Assembly (NCBI RefSeq): GCF_000276665.1
Contig: NW_004955433.1
Span: forward strand, 12,688,059 to 12,752,058
Source of the DNA: Chinchilla lanigera
Taxonomy: Eukaryota > Chordata > Mammalia > Rodentia > Chinchillidae
Reading direction: 5' to 3'
Length of the DNA: 64,000 bases
The notes under the pieces are model-generated. The model worked only from the letters and a program-made list of their open reading frames with translations, was not told where the DNA came from and did not search any database. Positions 1 through 10,686 of the stretch are shown here, piece after piece. Each line of letters starts with the position of its first letter. The stretch's first letter is position 1. The translations under genes and the position numbers were made by a program.

Positions 1-604
1 AGCAGGGGGAGGGTGAGTGAGGAAGAGGGTTACTCCTGTGGACCACTGGGCCCCATGCTCCTGGGGACCTCTGAAGGGAACATGTCTCTAAGCGTCCCTC
101 TGAAGGCCGTGGGGTTGGAGCATTTATTCATCAACTCCTGTTCTCCCCTCATTGATCAAATGGAATATTGTCTCCTCTGGCCTGTCCTCCCAACTTCCCA
201 CAGCACCCACGAGGCTGCTAAGGCTTTGGAAAACCCAAGAGAGAAAAGCTGTGTGGTGTGGTGACATTGGGAGAAGGGAGCACTGACTGCTCTAGGGTTG
301 TTGCTACCAACAGCTGCAGCCATAGACCCCGTGAACTGAGGAATGAGGCTCAGACTTCATGAAAGAGATGCTAAAGGGTCTTTAGAGGGCCATTTGGAAG
401 GGCCTCCCAGGAAGCAGCACTGAAGCAAGGCTAGGCAGGAAAAATTAGCTTTGGGGTGAGCAGAGGAAACAGGGACACCAAGTGCAAAGCTCAGAGAGAA
501 GGGGAAGGGTGGCCGGCCCCAGAACCCTTCAAGGCCATGTGGCCAGAACAGAGGCCCCACAGAGGAGGAGACAGGCAGGGCCAGAGCATGCAAGGCCTTG
601 CAAG
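1..604. other. Unique sequence, no gene seen
   Basis: There is no recognisable repeat or gene. Open frames of 60-210 codons here lack domains and overlap in several frames, as expected by chance in moderately GC-rich mammalian DNA. Confidence 0.5.
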
Positions 605-745
605 CCACATCAGGAAAGGACTGACCAGTTGTGGGACCTCAGGCAAGTTCTTGCATCCTTCCAAGCCTTCTTTCTTACAAATTAAATCTGACAATGCACA
701 TACAATCCTGAGCATGGCCTCTGGAACACAGTTCTTGTGGAACAC
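605..745 (+). repeat. MIR SINE fragment
   Basis: The order matches the MIR core: a 'gtgggacctcaggcaagttc' block, then a degenerate 'cctcagtttcc' block, then 'aaatctgacaatgcac' and an 'agcatggcctctggaacaca' tail. Divergence is high, as expected for this ancient tRNA-derived SINE. A 211-codon open frame (456-1091) runs across it and is therefore not credible as a gene. Confidence 0.55.
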
Positions 746-2267
746 ATTGTTAGTTATGTGTTTATTTCATCTTCAGCCCAAGTCTTGCCCACTGTCCCCT
801 TGTGTGCTGGTCTCAGCTAACTCAGGTTTCAAGCAAGGTGTGAAATTTCAGTGCTGGTCCTCCTCAGACCACGGCAATCCAGCAACATGCTGGTGGCCAG
901 GAGCAGCTCAGAGGCCTTATAAGTTCCTTCAGCCCTTTGCAGCATGGAAGGTCACACTCTACTCTCAACCCTTTAGCCAGGCCAAGCCCTTTGCGTGCTT
1001 CATCCTGGCATGCCAGGCGGCCTTGGGCAGCGTACCTTGGCCTCCTGCTGCTCCCCTGCCAAATGCCTCCTTCCTCCCCATCAACCTGTGACCGGTTAAA
1101 AGGAAAATTTCTTTCTATTCAAACACCAAGTGTGTGGGTTTCCTACACCAAGCCACTCTAGTTTTCTGAAGGCGCCAACTGGGTGTCCAGCAATTGATTC
1201 AGTTCTGGTGCTAACTACTTGGAATTGGTAAAGATGCCATAGGGTAAGGCTCAGTCCCACACACTGTCCCCAGTCCAGGTGCCAGCCTCAAGTCCCAGAA
1301 CTACTGACTAACCTGACTACGGGCAGGGGTCCTCACAGCCCTCCCTGGGGTTTGCTCATTTGGCAGAATGGTTCCTGGGACATAGAGAAACTCTTGACTT
1401 ATGGGCACTGTTTATTAATGCTCAGGAGGTTACATTCCAAAAAATTACAGTGAAAGTCACCTGTATCCGAGAGATACATTCATTACTAATACATGCTGAA
1501 AAGTGAAAAATCAAAACATTTTACCTTTGTATGTATTATACTTATATAACAAAATACATGACTTTTTATTTATTTTAACTATAATCTAGAAATTATTAAA
1601 CAAAGAAATATGACAATACTTATATTGTTTGAGTTTGTTTTATCTCTCAGGACAGTACACTATGGAATGTCACATGTCTCTACAAAACACATGTTATAAA
1701 CAAGCCCATGGTTTAAATGCATGTTTGTCTTCCAGGGCTACACCCTCAACTAAGACTGGTGTGATTTTGCATCCAGTTATAGTTATTTTCTCCTTTTTCC
1801 TCCCCTATCACTGGCTGACATGAGATTGTATATGTATATGTTTATCTATCAGCTTCCCCATACAATATGAACTCTGGGGGACTACTGTCCTTTATCCCTT
1901 TTTGTATCCTTGATGCCTAACACTGAACTTAGTAGATACTGAGGGACAGTAGCAAACCGTGGAGCACTTGAATGACTGATCTCCCCATCGCTGGCCTGGC
2001 ACCATGCAACAATAACAAATAACAATTTACTATGCAGCGCCTGTGCCGTGCATATGATGATGATCACTTACGCTCATCTCTAAGCCTTAAAATAGTCTGC
2101 TTTGCCTCAAGGAAGGTGCTGTTATTTTCTTTTCATATATACATGTAGACTCATTATATTATTTATTAAAATACTATATGTACGAATATATGCATTAATA
2201 TGTTAATTTGTAATATAATGTATATTATGTATAAGTGAATAAATAAATGAATCTATCAGATACTTGT
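746..2267. other. Unique sequence, no gene seen
   Basis: No gene or confident repeat is visible. 1500-1640 and 2100-2250 are AT-rich. The AT-rich part may hide an old L1 or DNA-transposon remnant that I cannot place. Confidence 0.4.
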
Positions 2268-2790
2268 ATTAGCTCTACTGTGTGCCATGCCCTCTTCTAT
2301 AAAGTTTATGTTATGGCTTCTATGGAGATTTTCCCCTAAAGTCTCATACACCCACAAGTGGGGTTTTGGGAAGTGGCTGGATCATGGGTGTGATACTAGA
2401 TTAAGGGTTTGATGACTGGGTTAGTCCACTGATTGGTACTTCTAGGTGTGAATAATAGAAAGGCCCACCTTGGGTGTGTGTGGCACACGCAATAGACTTG
2501 TAGCCTGGATAGGATAAAAGGGAAAGGAAAGCTCACTGCTTTCTGCTTACTGTCTACCCTGCCATAGACTATTTCCCCATGGCCGTGCCCCTCTGCCATG
2601 CCACACTGCATATGGAATGAAAACTCTACTAACTGTGAGCTAAAAATAAACTTTCTCCCTTTAACTTGTTGGTGTTGGGTATTTTGACCCAGCAATGAGA
2701 AGGTAATCAAGACAGTTTACAATTACTAATTCTTTAATTCTCACAACATCCTTGATGGTAGTTGGAATAGTGACTCCTTTAAGGATAGGT
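2268..2790 (-). repeat. MIR SINE split by an LTR
   Basis: The left part (2268-2308) reads like reverse MIR ('ctgtgtgccatgccctcttc'). The right part (2720-2790) resumes it ('aattctcacaacatccttga'). The two halves join into one MIR if the LTR at 2309-2714 and one target duplication are removed. The MIR is therefore older than the LTR. Confidence 0.6.
2309..2714 (+). mobile_element. Solo MaLR-like LTR with perfect target duplication
   Basis: The LTR is 406 bp and starts TG and ends CA. It is flanked by identical 5-bp repeats, gttta, at 2304-2308 and 2715-2719. It holds the typical 3' block 'gtgagctaaaaataaac' with a polyadenylation signal, then a 'gggtattttgacccagcaatgag' type end. This is an ERVL-MaLR (non-autonomous endogenous retroviral) solo LTR with no internal coding sequence. 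The subfamily is not resolved. Confidence 0.75.
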
Positions 2791-2888
2791 CCATGTTCTG
2801 AGTTCTAGAATGTGTGAATGTCCTTATTTGGAAAAAGAACTCTGGTCACTGTAATTAAATTAAAAATCTTGAGATAAGATGATTTAAA
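2791..2888 (+). repeat. MLT1-like LTR fragment
   Basis: The order 'gtgtgaatgtccttatttgg', then 'ctgtaattaaattaaaaatc', then 'ttgagataagatgatt' matches the 5' middle of old MLT1-type MaLR LTRs. No ends are visible. Confidence 0.45.
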
Positions 2889-2929
2889 GTTTCCCAGTGA
2901 ATTACTCACTTTCCCATCAATGGGACAAG

Positions 2930-3300
2930 ATATCTGACACCTGAAACTTAAATTTACTTATTGCTTATTTTGGCTTACAGTTTTAGTGGGCTCAGTCCGT
3001 GGTCAGTTGGCTCCAAGGCAGAAACAACATGGTAGAAGAGCATGGCAGAGGAAGGCTGCTTAACCCACGGTAGCTAGGAAGCAGAGAGAGGAGGGAGACT
3101 CTGCCAATAAAAATTCACCCTTCCAGATCACACCTAGACACCCACATCCAGCCAGGCTCCCAAAAGCAGAGTCAGCATGAACTCATCAATGGATTGCTCC
3201 ACTGATGTGTATAGTGCCCCCATAATCCACTCACTTTCCAAAAGTCACACTCCTGAACACATGAGGCATTTGGGAGACATTTTAGTTCTAACGCCTAATG
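2930..3300 (-). mobile_element. MaLR-like solo LTR, reverse
   Basis: On the minus strand it reads 'cccaaatgcctcatgtg' near the start, 'aatccattgatgagttcatg' in the middle, and 'ctgtaagccaaaataagc' near the end. This is the standard layout of a rodent MaLR LTR. The exact ends are uncertain by about 15 bp. It shares its middle block with the LTR at 2309-2714. Confidence 0.6.
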
Positions 3301-3597
3301 CCCAAGAGGGTCCTAGAAATCTAATGCCTATAGGAAGGAGAAGAACAGACTCTGAGCGGAAAGATAAGTATGTGAGGGTGAAAGTAGAGGTTGGTGTAGT
3401 GTAGCTACAGACCAGGAGCTCCAGGACTATCAAGAGCTGTAAGAGACCAGGAAAGTTCATCCCTTAGAGCTTCCATGGAGCATGGCTGTGCCCACACCTT
3501 GATTTCAAACTTCTGCTCTCTATAACTGTGAAGAATACTAAAGGTACTTAGCTTGCAGCAACTTGTTATGACAGGGGAAAAATATAGTCCTGTAAGT

Positions 3598-3812
3598 GAA
3601 ATACTATTACCAGTGCCATTTTTGAGATGAGAAACTGAGGTCAAAGAGGGATGAAGAAATTTTCCCCAAACCTCACATCTGATGAAGCAAGGAGCAGGAT
3701 CTAAATTCAGAATTGGTGCTCAGCAGAAAGAAGTTACATGACTGGGCTACTGCCTAGTGGCTGATAGATGGCCAAACCAGGATTTGAACCCAGGACACTC
3801 TGGCTATAGAAA
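3598..3812 (-). repeat. MIR SINE fragment
   Basis: Reverse MIR signature: 'gagatgagaaactgaggtca' at the left and 'ccaggatttgaacccaggac' at the right. The middle has about 40 extra or diverged bases. Lower-case protein-like frames over it are chance. Confidence 0.6.
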
Positions 3813-4554
3813 GCAGCAGGTTCCATTAGGGCAGAAATACCACATGCCTCTCCAGTCCTCCCAATAGGGCCCTCTCTGAAGCTCATATTCAGAGCTGCCT
3901 TTTCTGGAAAGTGATAGTTGGTGTCCCAGCCCTTCCACACACATGGAAATATCTCCTTGGAGGACACAGCCACCACTATACTGCAGAAGCCATGATTTAG
4001 ACAGTGCAGTTCCATATCTCTTCACTTTATCTTCTTACCATTATGCAGTACCTGGTGCCCACAAATGGCCTCACATCTATGGCCCTACTGTTCCCAGGGA
4101 TCCTCTTCCCAGCTGCAGTCCCCGAGCTCATTCAACACCATCATGATGCCCAGGTTGGATGGCATAAATCAAGCAAGCTTGTGCATCAATTATAAGGTCA
4201 TCACCCAGTACAGAGAGAGATTGGCTAGAGTTTCACAATTTCATATCTTATTGGAACAGCTGGCAATGTCAGGAGAGGCATGGCTTCCAGTTTGTCATCA
4301 TAGCCCTCCTGCTAACAGGAGCAGTCACCTCCACTCAGCTTCTCCAGACTCTGGGGTCCATCCATGTGAATGGACCTAAGGGGGCAGGCTTTGTGCACCT
4401 AATTCTCACCTCAGTCTCTCCCAATGCTGCCCCAAAGCCCTCATGCTTCCCTATTTTGGAGAACATGCTTGAGCATACCTCTTAACAGAGCAAGGGTGAT
4501 TCCAGCCTGAAATCACTGTTTGGAATGAGGTATTTATAGACATCTATGATCAAG
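3813..4554. other. Unique sequence, no gene seen
   Basis: Moderately GC-rich DNA with overlapping short open frames on both strands. No recognisable domain, splice-bounded exon or repeat. Confidence 0.4.
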
Positions 4555-4700
4555 TCCATGCTCCATCACTTACTAGTGTTTTGTGACTATGAGTAAGTTA
4601 CTTACCCATTGCCAGTCTCAGTTTCTTCTTCTGTGAAGTGGGTCTAGAGGATTAGATGAGATGATACATGCAGACCACTCAGTTCAGGAAGTGTCCCACA
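4555..4700 (+). repeat. MIR SINE fragment
   Basis: It contains 'ttgtgactatgagtaagtta', 'ctcagtttcttcttctgtga' and 'attagatgagatgatacatg', which is the forward MIR order. Confidence 0.65.
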
Positions 4701-5255
4701 CAAGCCCCTGCTTTGAAAGTCTTTTCATTGCACAGTGCACTGCTAACACTTGGGACACTTGAACAAACAAAAAATGCTATGTAATGCCTGGCTGATCTAC
4801 AGGCGACAAAGGAAGGTGGCTTTTGTTGTTTGATGAATGATCATCTTGTGATAGTCTGGAAAAGAGGACAAAGATATTAGTAATGAATGCTTAAGCTTTA
4901 CTTTATAACCTCATTAAACATGCCAAGACCAGAAAATAACAGGAATATTGATGAGTTGTGGTTTCAAAACATTGTAGAAACCTAAAAATGTCTTTTATTT
5001 TTAACATTAGTCTCTATTTGTTTTGAGGTGCTTGCCAAAATATAACAGGTGGCATTTTCAAGCCCACAGGCTCTTCTTTGTTTTGTCAATAAGAAACATA
5101 ATGTCCTCTTGTTTTAATTATGACAAACAAGAAACTAAATGTTTACCTGAGAGATACTTGAAAATACACTCAAATAACATAATGGCAATACATTGAGTGA
5201 GGCTGAAGTACACATATTTGGCATAGCTAGTTAGTTAGTTTGGCATAGCTTTTCT
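4701..5255. other. Unique AT-leaning sequence
   Basis: No gene or repeat recognised. Short direct repeats of 'ggcatagct' and 'ttag' occur at 5219-5250, beside the following LTR. Confidence 0.35.
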
Positions 5256-6028
5256 TGTTGCTGAGGTGAAATATTCAACATCCAAAGTTAAAGAGGGGAA
5301 AGTTTATTTAGGTCACAGTTTGTAGAGATTTCAGTCCATATCACTGGCTCCAAGGCAGGGTGGCATATGGCAGAGGGGGCAACTGTTTATGGTGGCAGAA
5401 AACAGCTGTTCTGGTCTGGGTCGACATGTCCTTCCAAAGCCTCATGCAGTCATGGTGCGGGCTTCTAGAGTCTGTGATTGATTCATGGTCCAATGCTGGG
5501 ATTATGGATGTGAGTGCTACACCCGCCCTGGGGTGGGTAGACTGCATACAATATGAGGGAGGGAAAGAGGCTTGTTCTCTCTCCCCTTCCCTTCTGGTCT
5601 TACTGCATTTGGTGTCTTCCACCTGCCATGAACTGGTGCTCCTCTGCCATGTCACCCTGCCTTGGAGCCAGCTGGTTATGGACTGAAACTTCCACAAACT
5701 GTGAGCTATATAAACCTTTCCTTCCTGAATTTTGGAATTCAGGTATTTTGTCTCAGCAACAAGTGAAAAGTAATTAATACAACAGTAAAAGCAAAAAGAA
5801 CAAAAAAGGGAGAAACAAGCCTCCTTCTGCCCCTTTTATTTTATCTAGACTGCTGGCATTAGGTCAGTGCCAGTCCAATCAGTGAACTGATTTAGCAATC
5901 ATTCACCCTTAATCCGAGTACCCTTACTCACAGCATTGAACTATGAATCAGTCACAAACTGTAGACTCAGCTGTCCCCTAAAAAGCCCCACCTAAAAGCG
6001 CATGAGGGTTTAAACACAAACCATAACA
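5256..6028 (-). mobile_element. MaLR-like solo LTR (reverse), split by another LTR
   Basis: The outer parts are 5256-5406 and 5782-6028, together about 398 bp, a normal MaLR length. The right end reads 'aaacacaaaccataaca', the reverse of a 'tgttatggtttg' LTR start. The left end reads 'ttgctgaggtgaaatattc', the reverse of an LTR 3' end. A clear flanking duplication is not visible. Confidence 0.6.
5407..5781 (+). mobile_element. MaLR-like solo LTR inserted in another LTR
   Basis: It begins 'tgttctggtctgggtcgac' and ends 'taattaataca'. The flanks acagc (5402-5406) and acagt (5782-5786) look like a 5-bp duplication with one change. It is the same subfamily as the LTR at 17358-17730: both share 'agcctcatgcagtcatgg', 'attgattcatggtccaatgc' and 'gagactgcataca'-type blocks. 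Its 'gtgagctatataaacctttc' block is the polyadenylation region. Confidence 0.75.
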
Positions 6029-7548
6029 GCTAGTGAGACTGATAGTTAAAATTTGGTATTGGCTATACAGCGTAGCTGGAGACTGCGAGCAAGGACTGGT
6101 GCAGTACTTGGAGCCTCCTTTTTAAATCTAGCTTAGCTTTTAACTTAATATTACTATTTTTCTCTCTGTGATTTTGGTTATACTTTCCTGCTGTGGGTGT
6201 TTATGACCAAGTTACAGTGAGGCTTGTGTTAATCAAAAGTAATCACTCTTTATACATATTTGCTAAGATTAGTTTAAACTCCTCAGATATTACTTTTGGG
6301 GTCATGGGCAGAGCCTCTTTTCTCTTCTAGTTTTTTCTGTACCAGTTGTGTCATCTGCCAGGACGGGTCATGGTCTTTGCTTGACTGTGGCTTCTCTTGG
6401 TAGCATGGGGACATTGTTATCTTTAATGGAGGCTCCATTGAGCACAGTGTATACTGGTTAAGTCCTGTCTCCTGGGATACAATAACCTCGCTTTGTAGGA
6501 GGTTGAAAGACTCACCAGAGTTGTAGGATTCTTTAGAGGGGTTCTATTACATCCTGGATCCTGGCTGACCTTGAAGGGCAAGAGCCAAAAACGGGCTGTC
6601 TTCATAGCCCAATTATTTTCCTTAGTTTTGCTCTCTAATCCTCAGTTGTTGAACATCCAAAAGGTCAACTACAGCAGTATTGAAGTAGGAGCAATGGGTT
6701 TAACTATCAGAATCTTATCTGGATATTGAGCACTTTGAAATATAAATTATGGCCAGAGAATTGCTATTTTTTAAACCAATCATGATTGTTTTAGAAGTTA
6801 AATCCTTGCAGAATGTTAACAAATAACAGTTATAAAGTTTTACAGGGATATTTAAAACCAAGAGTAAAGAGCATTTTAGCATAACAGTTATGATGAGATT
6901 ATTGTATGAGAACTATAAGCTTTTGTTATTATCTTTAAAACATACTTAAATTCTCATTTTAGTATAAAGTAATTTTTAATCAGTTACTTTTATCCAAATA
7001 CAAAATATTAAATGACATAAACTCATCACAATTTGCTACTTGTTTCTTTTTTAAAAATATAATGGTTAAGTAGAACATACTTGTTTACTGATGTACTTTA
7101 TAAATAACCATTGTTCAGTGTTTAGTCTTTAGGTGACATTGTCTGAACTGCATATTGTTTTGGTACATTTAGCTGTCATAACACAATTATATAATGGTCA
7201 CATAAACATAAACCTGAAAAATGAAATCATCATAAACAACTTTAGTCTGTTTGGATCTGAAGAACTACTTTAGGTCATCAGTATGATAAATTTTTTTTAA
7301 GTTTTGCATCCTAGAAATACTATACACTTGGGAAACACAGACATGTTTAATGTACCATAAGGTTAGCTATAATTAGTGTCATGGATACATAGAAATCATT
7401 ACATATATATTAATTGCATATATTTAGTTTTCACTCCTCAGGCAAAATTTAGATTTAACAGGTTTACATGATGCAAAGGCATTGATAATAATTAAAGGAC
7501 ATCTTCAGAGCTCTTACAAGTTTAGGAAACCACGTTAAAGGCCACAAA
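6029..7548. other. AT-rich, repeat-poor sequence
   Basis: No gene recognised. 6290-6650 is less AT-rich and has a 60-codon minus frame with no known domain. It could be a remnant of an unrecognised retroviral or L1 element, but I cannot support that. Confidence 0.3.
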
Positions 7549-7564
7549 TAGATTTATTACCCAG

Positions 7565-7672
7565 GGCTGGGGATTTAGCTCAGCGGCAAAAGCGCCTGCC
7601 TGGCAAGCGCAAGGTCGTGAGTTCAGTTCCCGGTACCGGAGAAAAACCAAAAAAAAAAAAAAAAAAAAAAAA
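7565..7672 (+). mobile_element. ID SINE with intact pol III boxes
   Basis: A tRNA-Ala-derived ID element in near-consensus form. The A-box-like 'tagctcagcgg' is followed by 'gcctgcctggcaagcgcaag' and the B-box-like 'gagttcagttcc', then a poly-A tail of about 24 A. The flanking direct repeats 'tagatttattacccag' are identical over 16 bp (7549-7564 and 7673-7688). Intact boxes, a long A tail and a perfect duplication point to a young insertion. ID elements are copied by L1 machinery in trans. Confidence 0.9.
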
Positions 7673-7688
7673 TAGATTTATTACCCAG

Positions 7689-8984
7689 TATATAAGTGTA
7701 TCTCATTTATAAACAGTCGTTTTTTTCTTTTTTCTCATTTATAAAATAATGAAATTTTAAAAAATCAAAACCAATAGAAGTTGATCAAGCTTTAAATGGC
7801 AGCACCAATTTAAAGAGATGCCAAAAATTTTGATTGTTTTATATGTCTAAGGCCTAAGTGTAGTGTATATTGCACGCAAGAGAGCATTTATTGTTATTTT
7901 GCATGTATTAAACTTAACCTTAAAGTTTGGCTTTATAGCATATTTTGTCTTTAGACGGATATACATCTCCAGCATCAGATGTATACAGGTTGTGCTACAA
8001 ACTAATATGCTGTTCATGCAACCAATCATTACCTGATTAATGAAAACATTTTACAAGCCAACGTTTAAATAATCTTAAAACTCAGTTTTTTAGATAACCA
8101 GAAGCATAATGATGGAAAGTATAAAAAAAATTATTTTTGTAAAATATAAAACCTTTATTTTTACTGTAGTTTTTATGTTGAACCAAGAACATTTAATTAA
8201 GAGAATCTTATTGTTTTAGATATAGAAAATTTAACCTTTTAATTATAACCAACTTAATTATATATTACGATAATTTAGTAAGACTCTGGGAAAACCTGCC
8301 GAAGTCACTCATCAGTGGAGAAAATTAAAGTAAATTGAGTCAGGGAGCTGCTATTTTTTTAGCCACAGAGGGTAGTTTTGTCCAGTAGCTCTTCAGGCCC
8401 AAAGGATCCAATTTAAGAGACATTTCTTTCAATATTTTTAAGATAAAATTAAATACTAGAAATTTAACGCTTAGCCAACTAAGAAATCTTAAATCTTTAT
8501 ATATTACTAATTTATGAAAACACATTTAATAGATCAAAATCCATTTTGATGTTTTAAAAAGCCAATAAAAATTGAATTTTCATTTAGCAACTGATGACTT
8601 AGAAATTGCTATAAGCATTTATAAGTAGTAATCTTATTTATATGTACTTATTTATTCATCTTAACAAGCATTTTAGATGACTCACGAGAACCAAAATATA
8701 GCGTAGTTAACATCCTTTTTCATCTTCAACCAAGGAAAACTTCTAAATTAAACTACAAATTCTTAGGATCTTTGCTTATTTTTCCTTCTTATTATAAAAC
8801 CTACCTTGAGGCCTTTTTACTCTGACTTATACTTGGAGAAAAATCAACTTTTTCAAATCTTCTATCTTAAATTGGTTTCAAGCACATAAAATATAACCAA
8901 AAGTTGATGCTTTAGGGGCACGGAGATACCCATTATCATTTAAGATATACTGTATATATTTAAGGTTTTCTTTGTATACTTTTG
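7689..8984. other. AT-rich sequence, no gene seen
   Basis: About 1.3 kb of AT-rich DNA with frequent stops in all frames. No repeat family recognised. Confidence 0.35.
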
Positions 8985-9263
8985 GAAAGACACAAAGAGA
9001 GAAAGAAAAGGGAAAAGGAAAAGGAAAGGAAACAGAGGAGAGGAGAGGAGAGGAGAGGAGAGGAGAGGAGAGGAGAGGAGAGGAGAGGAGAAGAGAAGGG
9101 AAGGGAAGGGAAGGGAAGGGAAGGGAAGGGAAGGGAAGGGAAGAGAAGAGAAGAGAAGAGAAGAGAAGAGAAGAGAAAAGAAAAAAAGAAAAGAAAAGAA
9201 GAGAAGAGAAAAAAAGAAAAGAAAAGAAAAAAAAGAAAAGAAGAGAAAAGACAAGACAAGACA
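8985..9263 (+). repeat. Purine-rich low-complexity tract
   Basis: Uninterrupted purines run from 9034 to 9251 (218 nt). Three domains are visible: (ggaga)n at about 9036-9090, (gggaa)n at about 9098-9140 with nine GGG runs, and (agaag/aaaag)n beyond. The apparent Glu/Lys/Arg-rich frames on plus and Ser/Leu/Phe-rich frames on minus are artefacts of this composition. Confidence 0.95.
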
Positions 9264-9905
9264 TGATCTTATTTAGGTCCCTAAGATCAGGCTACCTCAT
9301 TCCAGAGTTATGCCGCATGCGCAGTGCACCCCAAACCAGGGTCCCCCATCTCCCACCACACACAGTGGTGGATTACTGAAACTGGGTTAGGTCACATGCA
9401 CAATGCATCCAAACTGGGTCACACTTGAGAATCGCCTTCTTCTAAGCTGAGGTACCCATATGTGTAGCCTGGCTAGTGTCAGCGCCAAGCTATGTGTGTA
9501 GTCTGCCTTGTTTTTCAGGACCAGAACTGCTGGGCAGGGAGAAGCTCTGCTCTGCTGCTCCAGAATCAGAACCACCTACAGTTAGCTCTGCCCTGTTTTC
9601 TGTCATTGGCTAGTCCAGGTGTCCCTGATAGTTATGCATAAATCTGTTGCTCATGTCCAGCACAAGTTTCCTTGTTCTTAGCCCATAACTATTCCAGCCT
9701 TTATCAACAGATCAGGAAAGTGGGTGAGGGAGTTATACACAAGAGCTGCATTTTACTGAATGGTTTACCTCAAAGGTCTTTCTATCTAGGAACCTGTCAC
9801 ACACACACAAGGAACTCCTAGAGGGTTTAAAAGGTCCAAAGATGTCACTTACCAAGGGCAGATCACATAGCAATTTAGATAGGGAGATAAACTTGCAGCA
9901 AAAAT
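9264..9905. repeat. Possible LTR-like block, family unknown
   Basis: On the minus strand there is a CCAAT-like 'agccaatgac' followed by GC-richer sequence, in contrast to the AT-rich block on its left. This composition suggests a retroviral LTR, but I recognise no family and see no clean ends. It could equally be unique DNA. Confidence 0.2.
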
Positions 9906-10348
9906 TATCAGAAGGCTGCCTGAACTAAATAAGCTGGAGGAAGGAACCAAGCCAGCATTAGAGATGTGATCCTGAGAGACTCCAGAGATACAAATACCTA
10001 TGGGCAGGGCTCAGTTGGCAGCATTAGGACTGAGGGACATCACAGAAGACAGCTGAGAAGGGCTAAAGCAGTGCCCCTCCCTCTGGCCTGTGGGTCTCTT
10101 CTAGTGGCACAGAGGCCATGCATTTCTCTCCTCCCTCCTACATGGTGAGATACACTAGGAACTGTCCTTGGAGCCATGAGAAAAATTCCTGAGTTCCTCA
10201 GTTCTCTTAATCCTCTCCACCCTCCAGCTCCCTGCCTCTACCTACTAACTCATAACAGAAAAATCAAAGGATTTGAATTGCTGATATTTGTAAGCCTGAG
10301 AGAAAAGAAAAAAGAAGAGGATTGATGCTCTTTTTAGGGGATAGAGGT
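9906..10348. other. Unique sequence, no gene seen
   Basis: No recognisable repeat, RNA gene or coding region. Confidence 0.35.
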
Positions 10349-10350
10349 GG

Positions 10351-10452
10351 CCTGGGGATTTAGCTCAAAGGCACAGCGCTTGCTTGGCAAGCGCAAGATT
10401 CTGGGTTCAATCCCCAGTACCAGAAGAAAATACCAGAAGAAAAAAAAAAAAA
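10351..10452 (+). mobile_element. ID SINE
   Basis: It has 'ctggggatttagctcaaagg', then 'gcttgcttggcaagcgcaag', then 'gggttcaatccccagtacc' and an A-rich tail. The A box is slightly damaged (aaagg for cagcgg). No convincing target duplication was found. Confidence 0.85.
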
Positions 10453-10569
10453 GGATGTCATAGGGGACAGACAAGAAAAAACACAGTGGGTTCTCTCTTG
10501 ATTTGAGCTGATAGACTTCACCAGGTATCAAGGATAATGTCAGTTATTACTTGAATCTGCACATCTTAG

Positions 10570-10686
10570 GATAGAGATAGAAATAGAGATAGAGATATAG
10601 AGATAGAGATAGAGATAGAGATAGAGACAGAGACAGAGACAGAGACAGAGACAGAGACAGAGATAGAGATAGAGACAGAGATAGAG
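10570..10686 (+). repeat. Hexanucleotide array (gagata/gagaca)
   Basis: A run of gagata-type units gives way to a homogeneous block of seven or so gagaca units at about 10625-10663, then reverts to gagata units. It is a variant-domain microsatellite. Confidence 0.95.

Noticed and set aside
456..1091. 211-codon plus-strand open frame
   Set aside because: It crosses a MIR fragment, has no recognisable domain, and competes with frames on both strands. No splice or promoter context supports a gene.
7565..7640. Functional tRNA-Ala gene
   Set aside because: The sequence is tRNA-like, but the A tail, target duplication and lack of a full cloverleaf 3' half identify an ID SINE.
8878..9379. Glu/Lys/Arg-rich and Ser/Leu/Phe-rich open frames
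   Set aside because: They are translations of a purine-only microsatellite.
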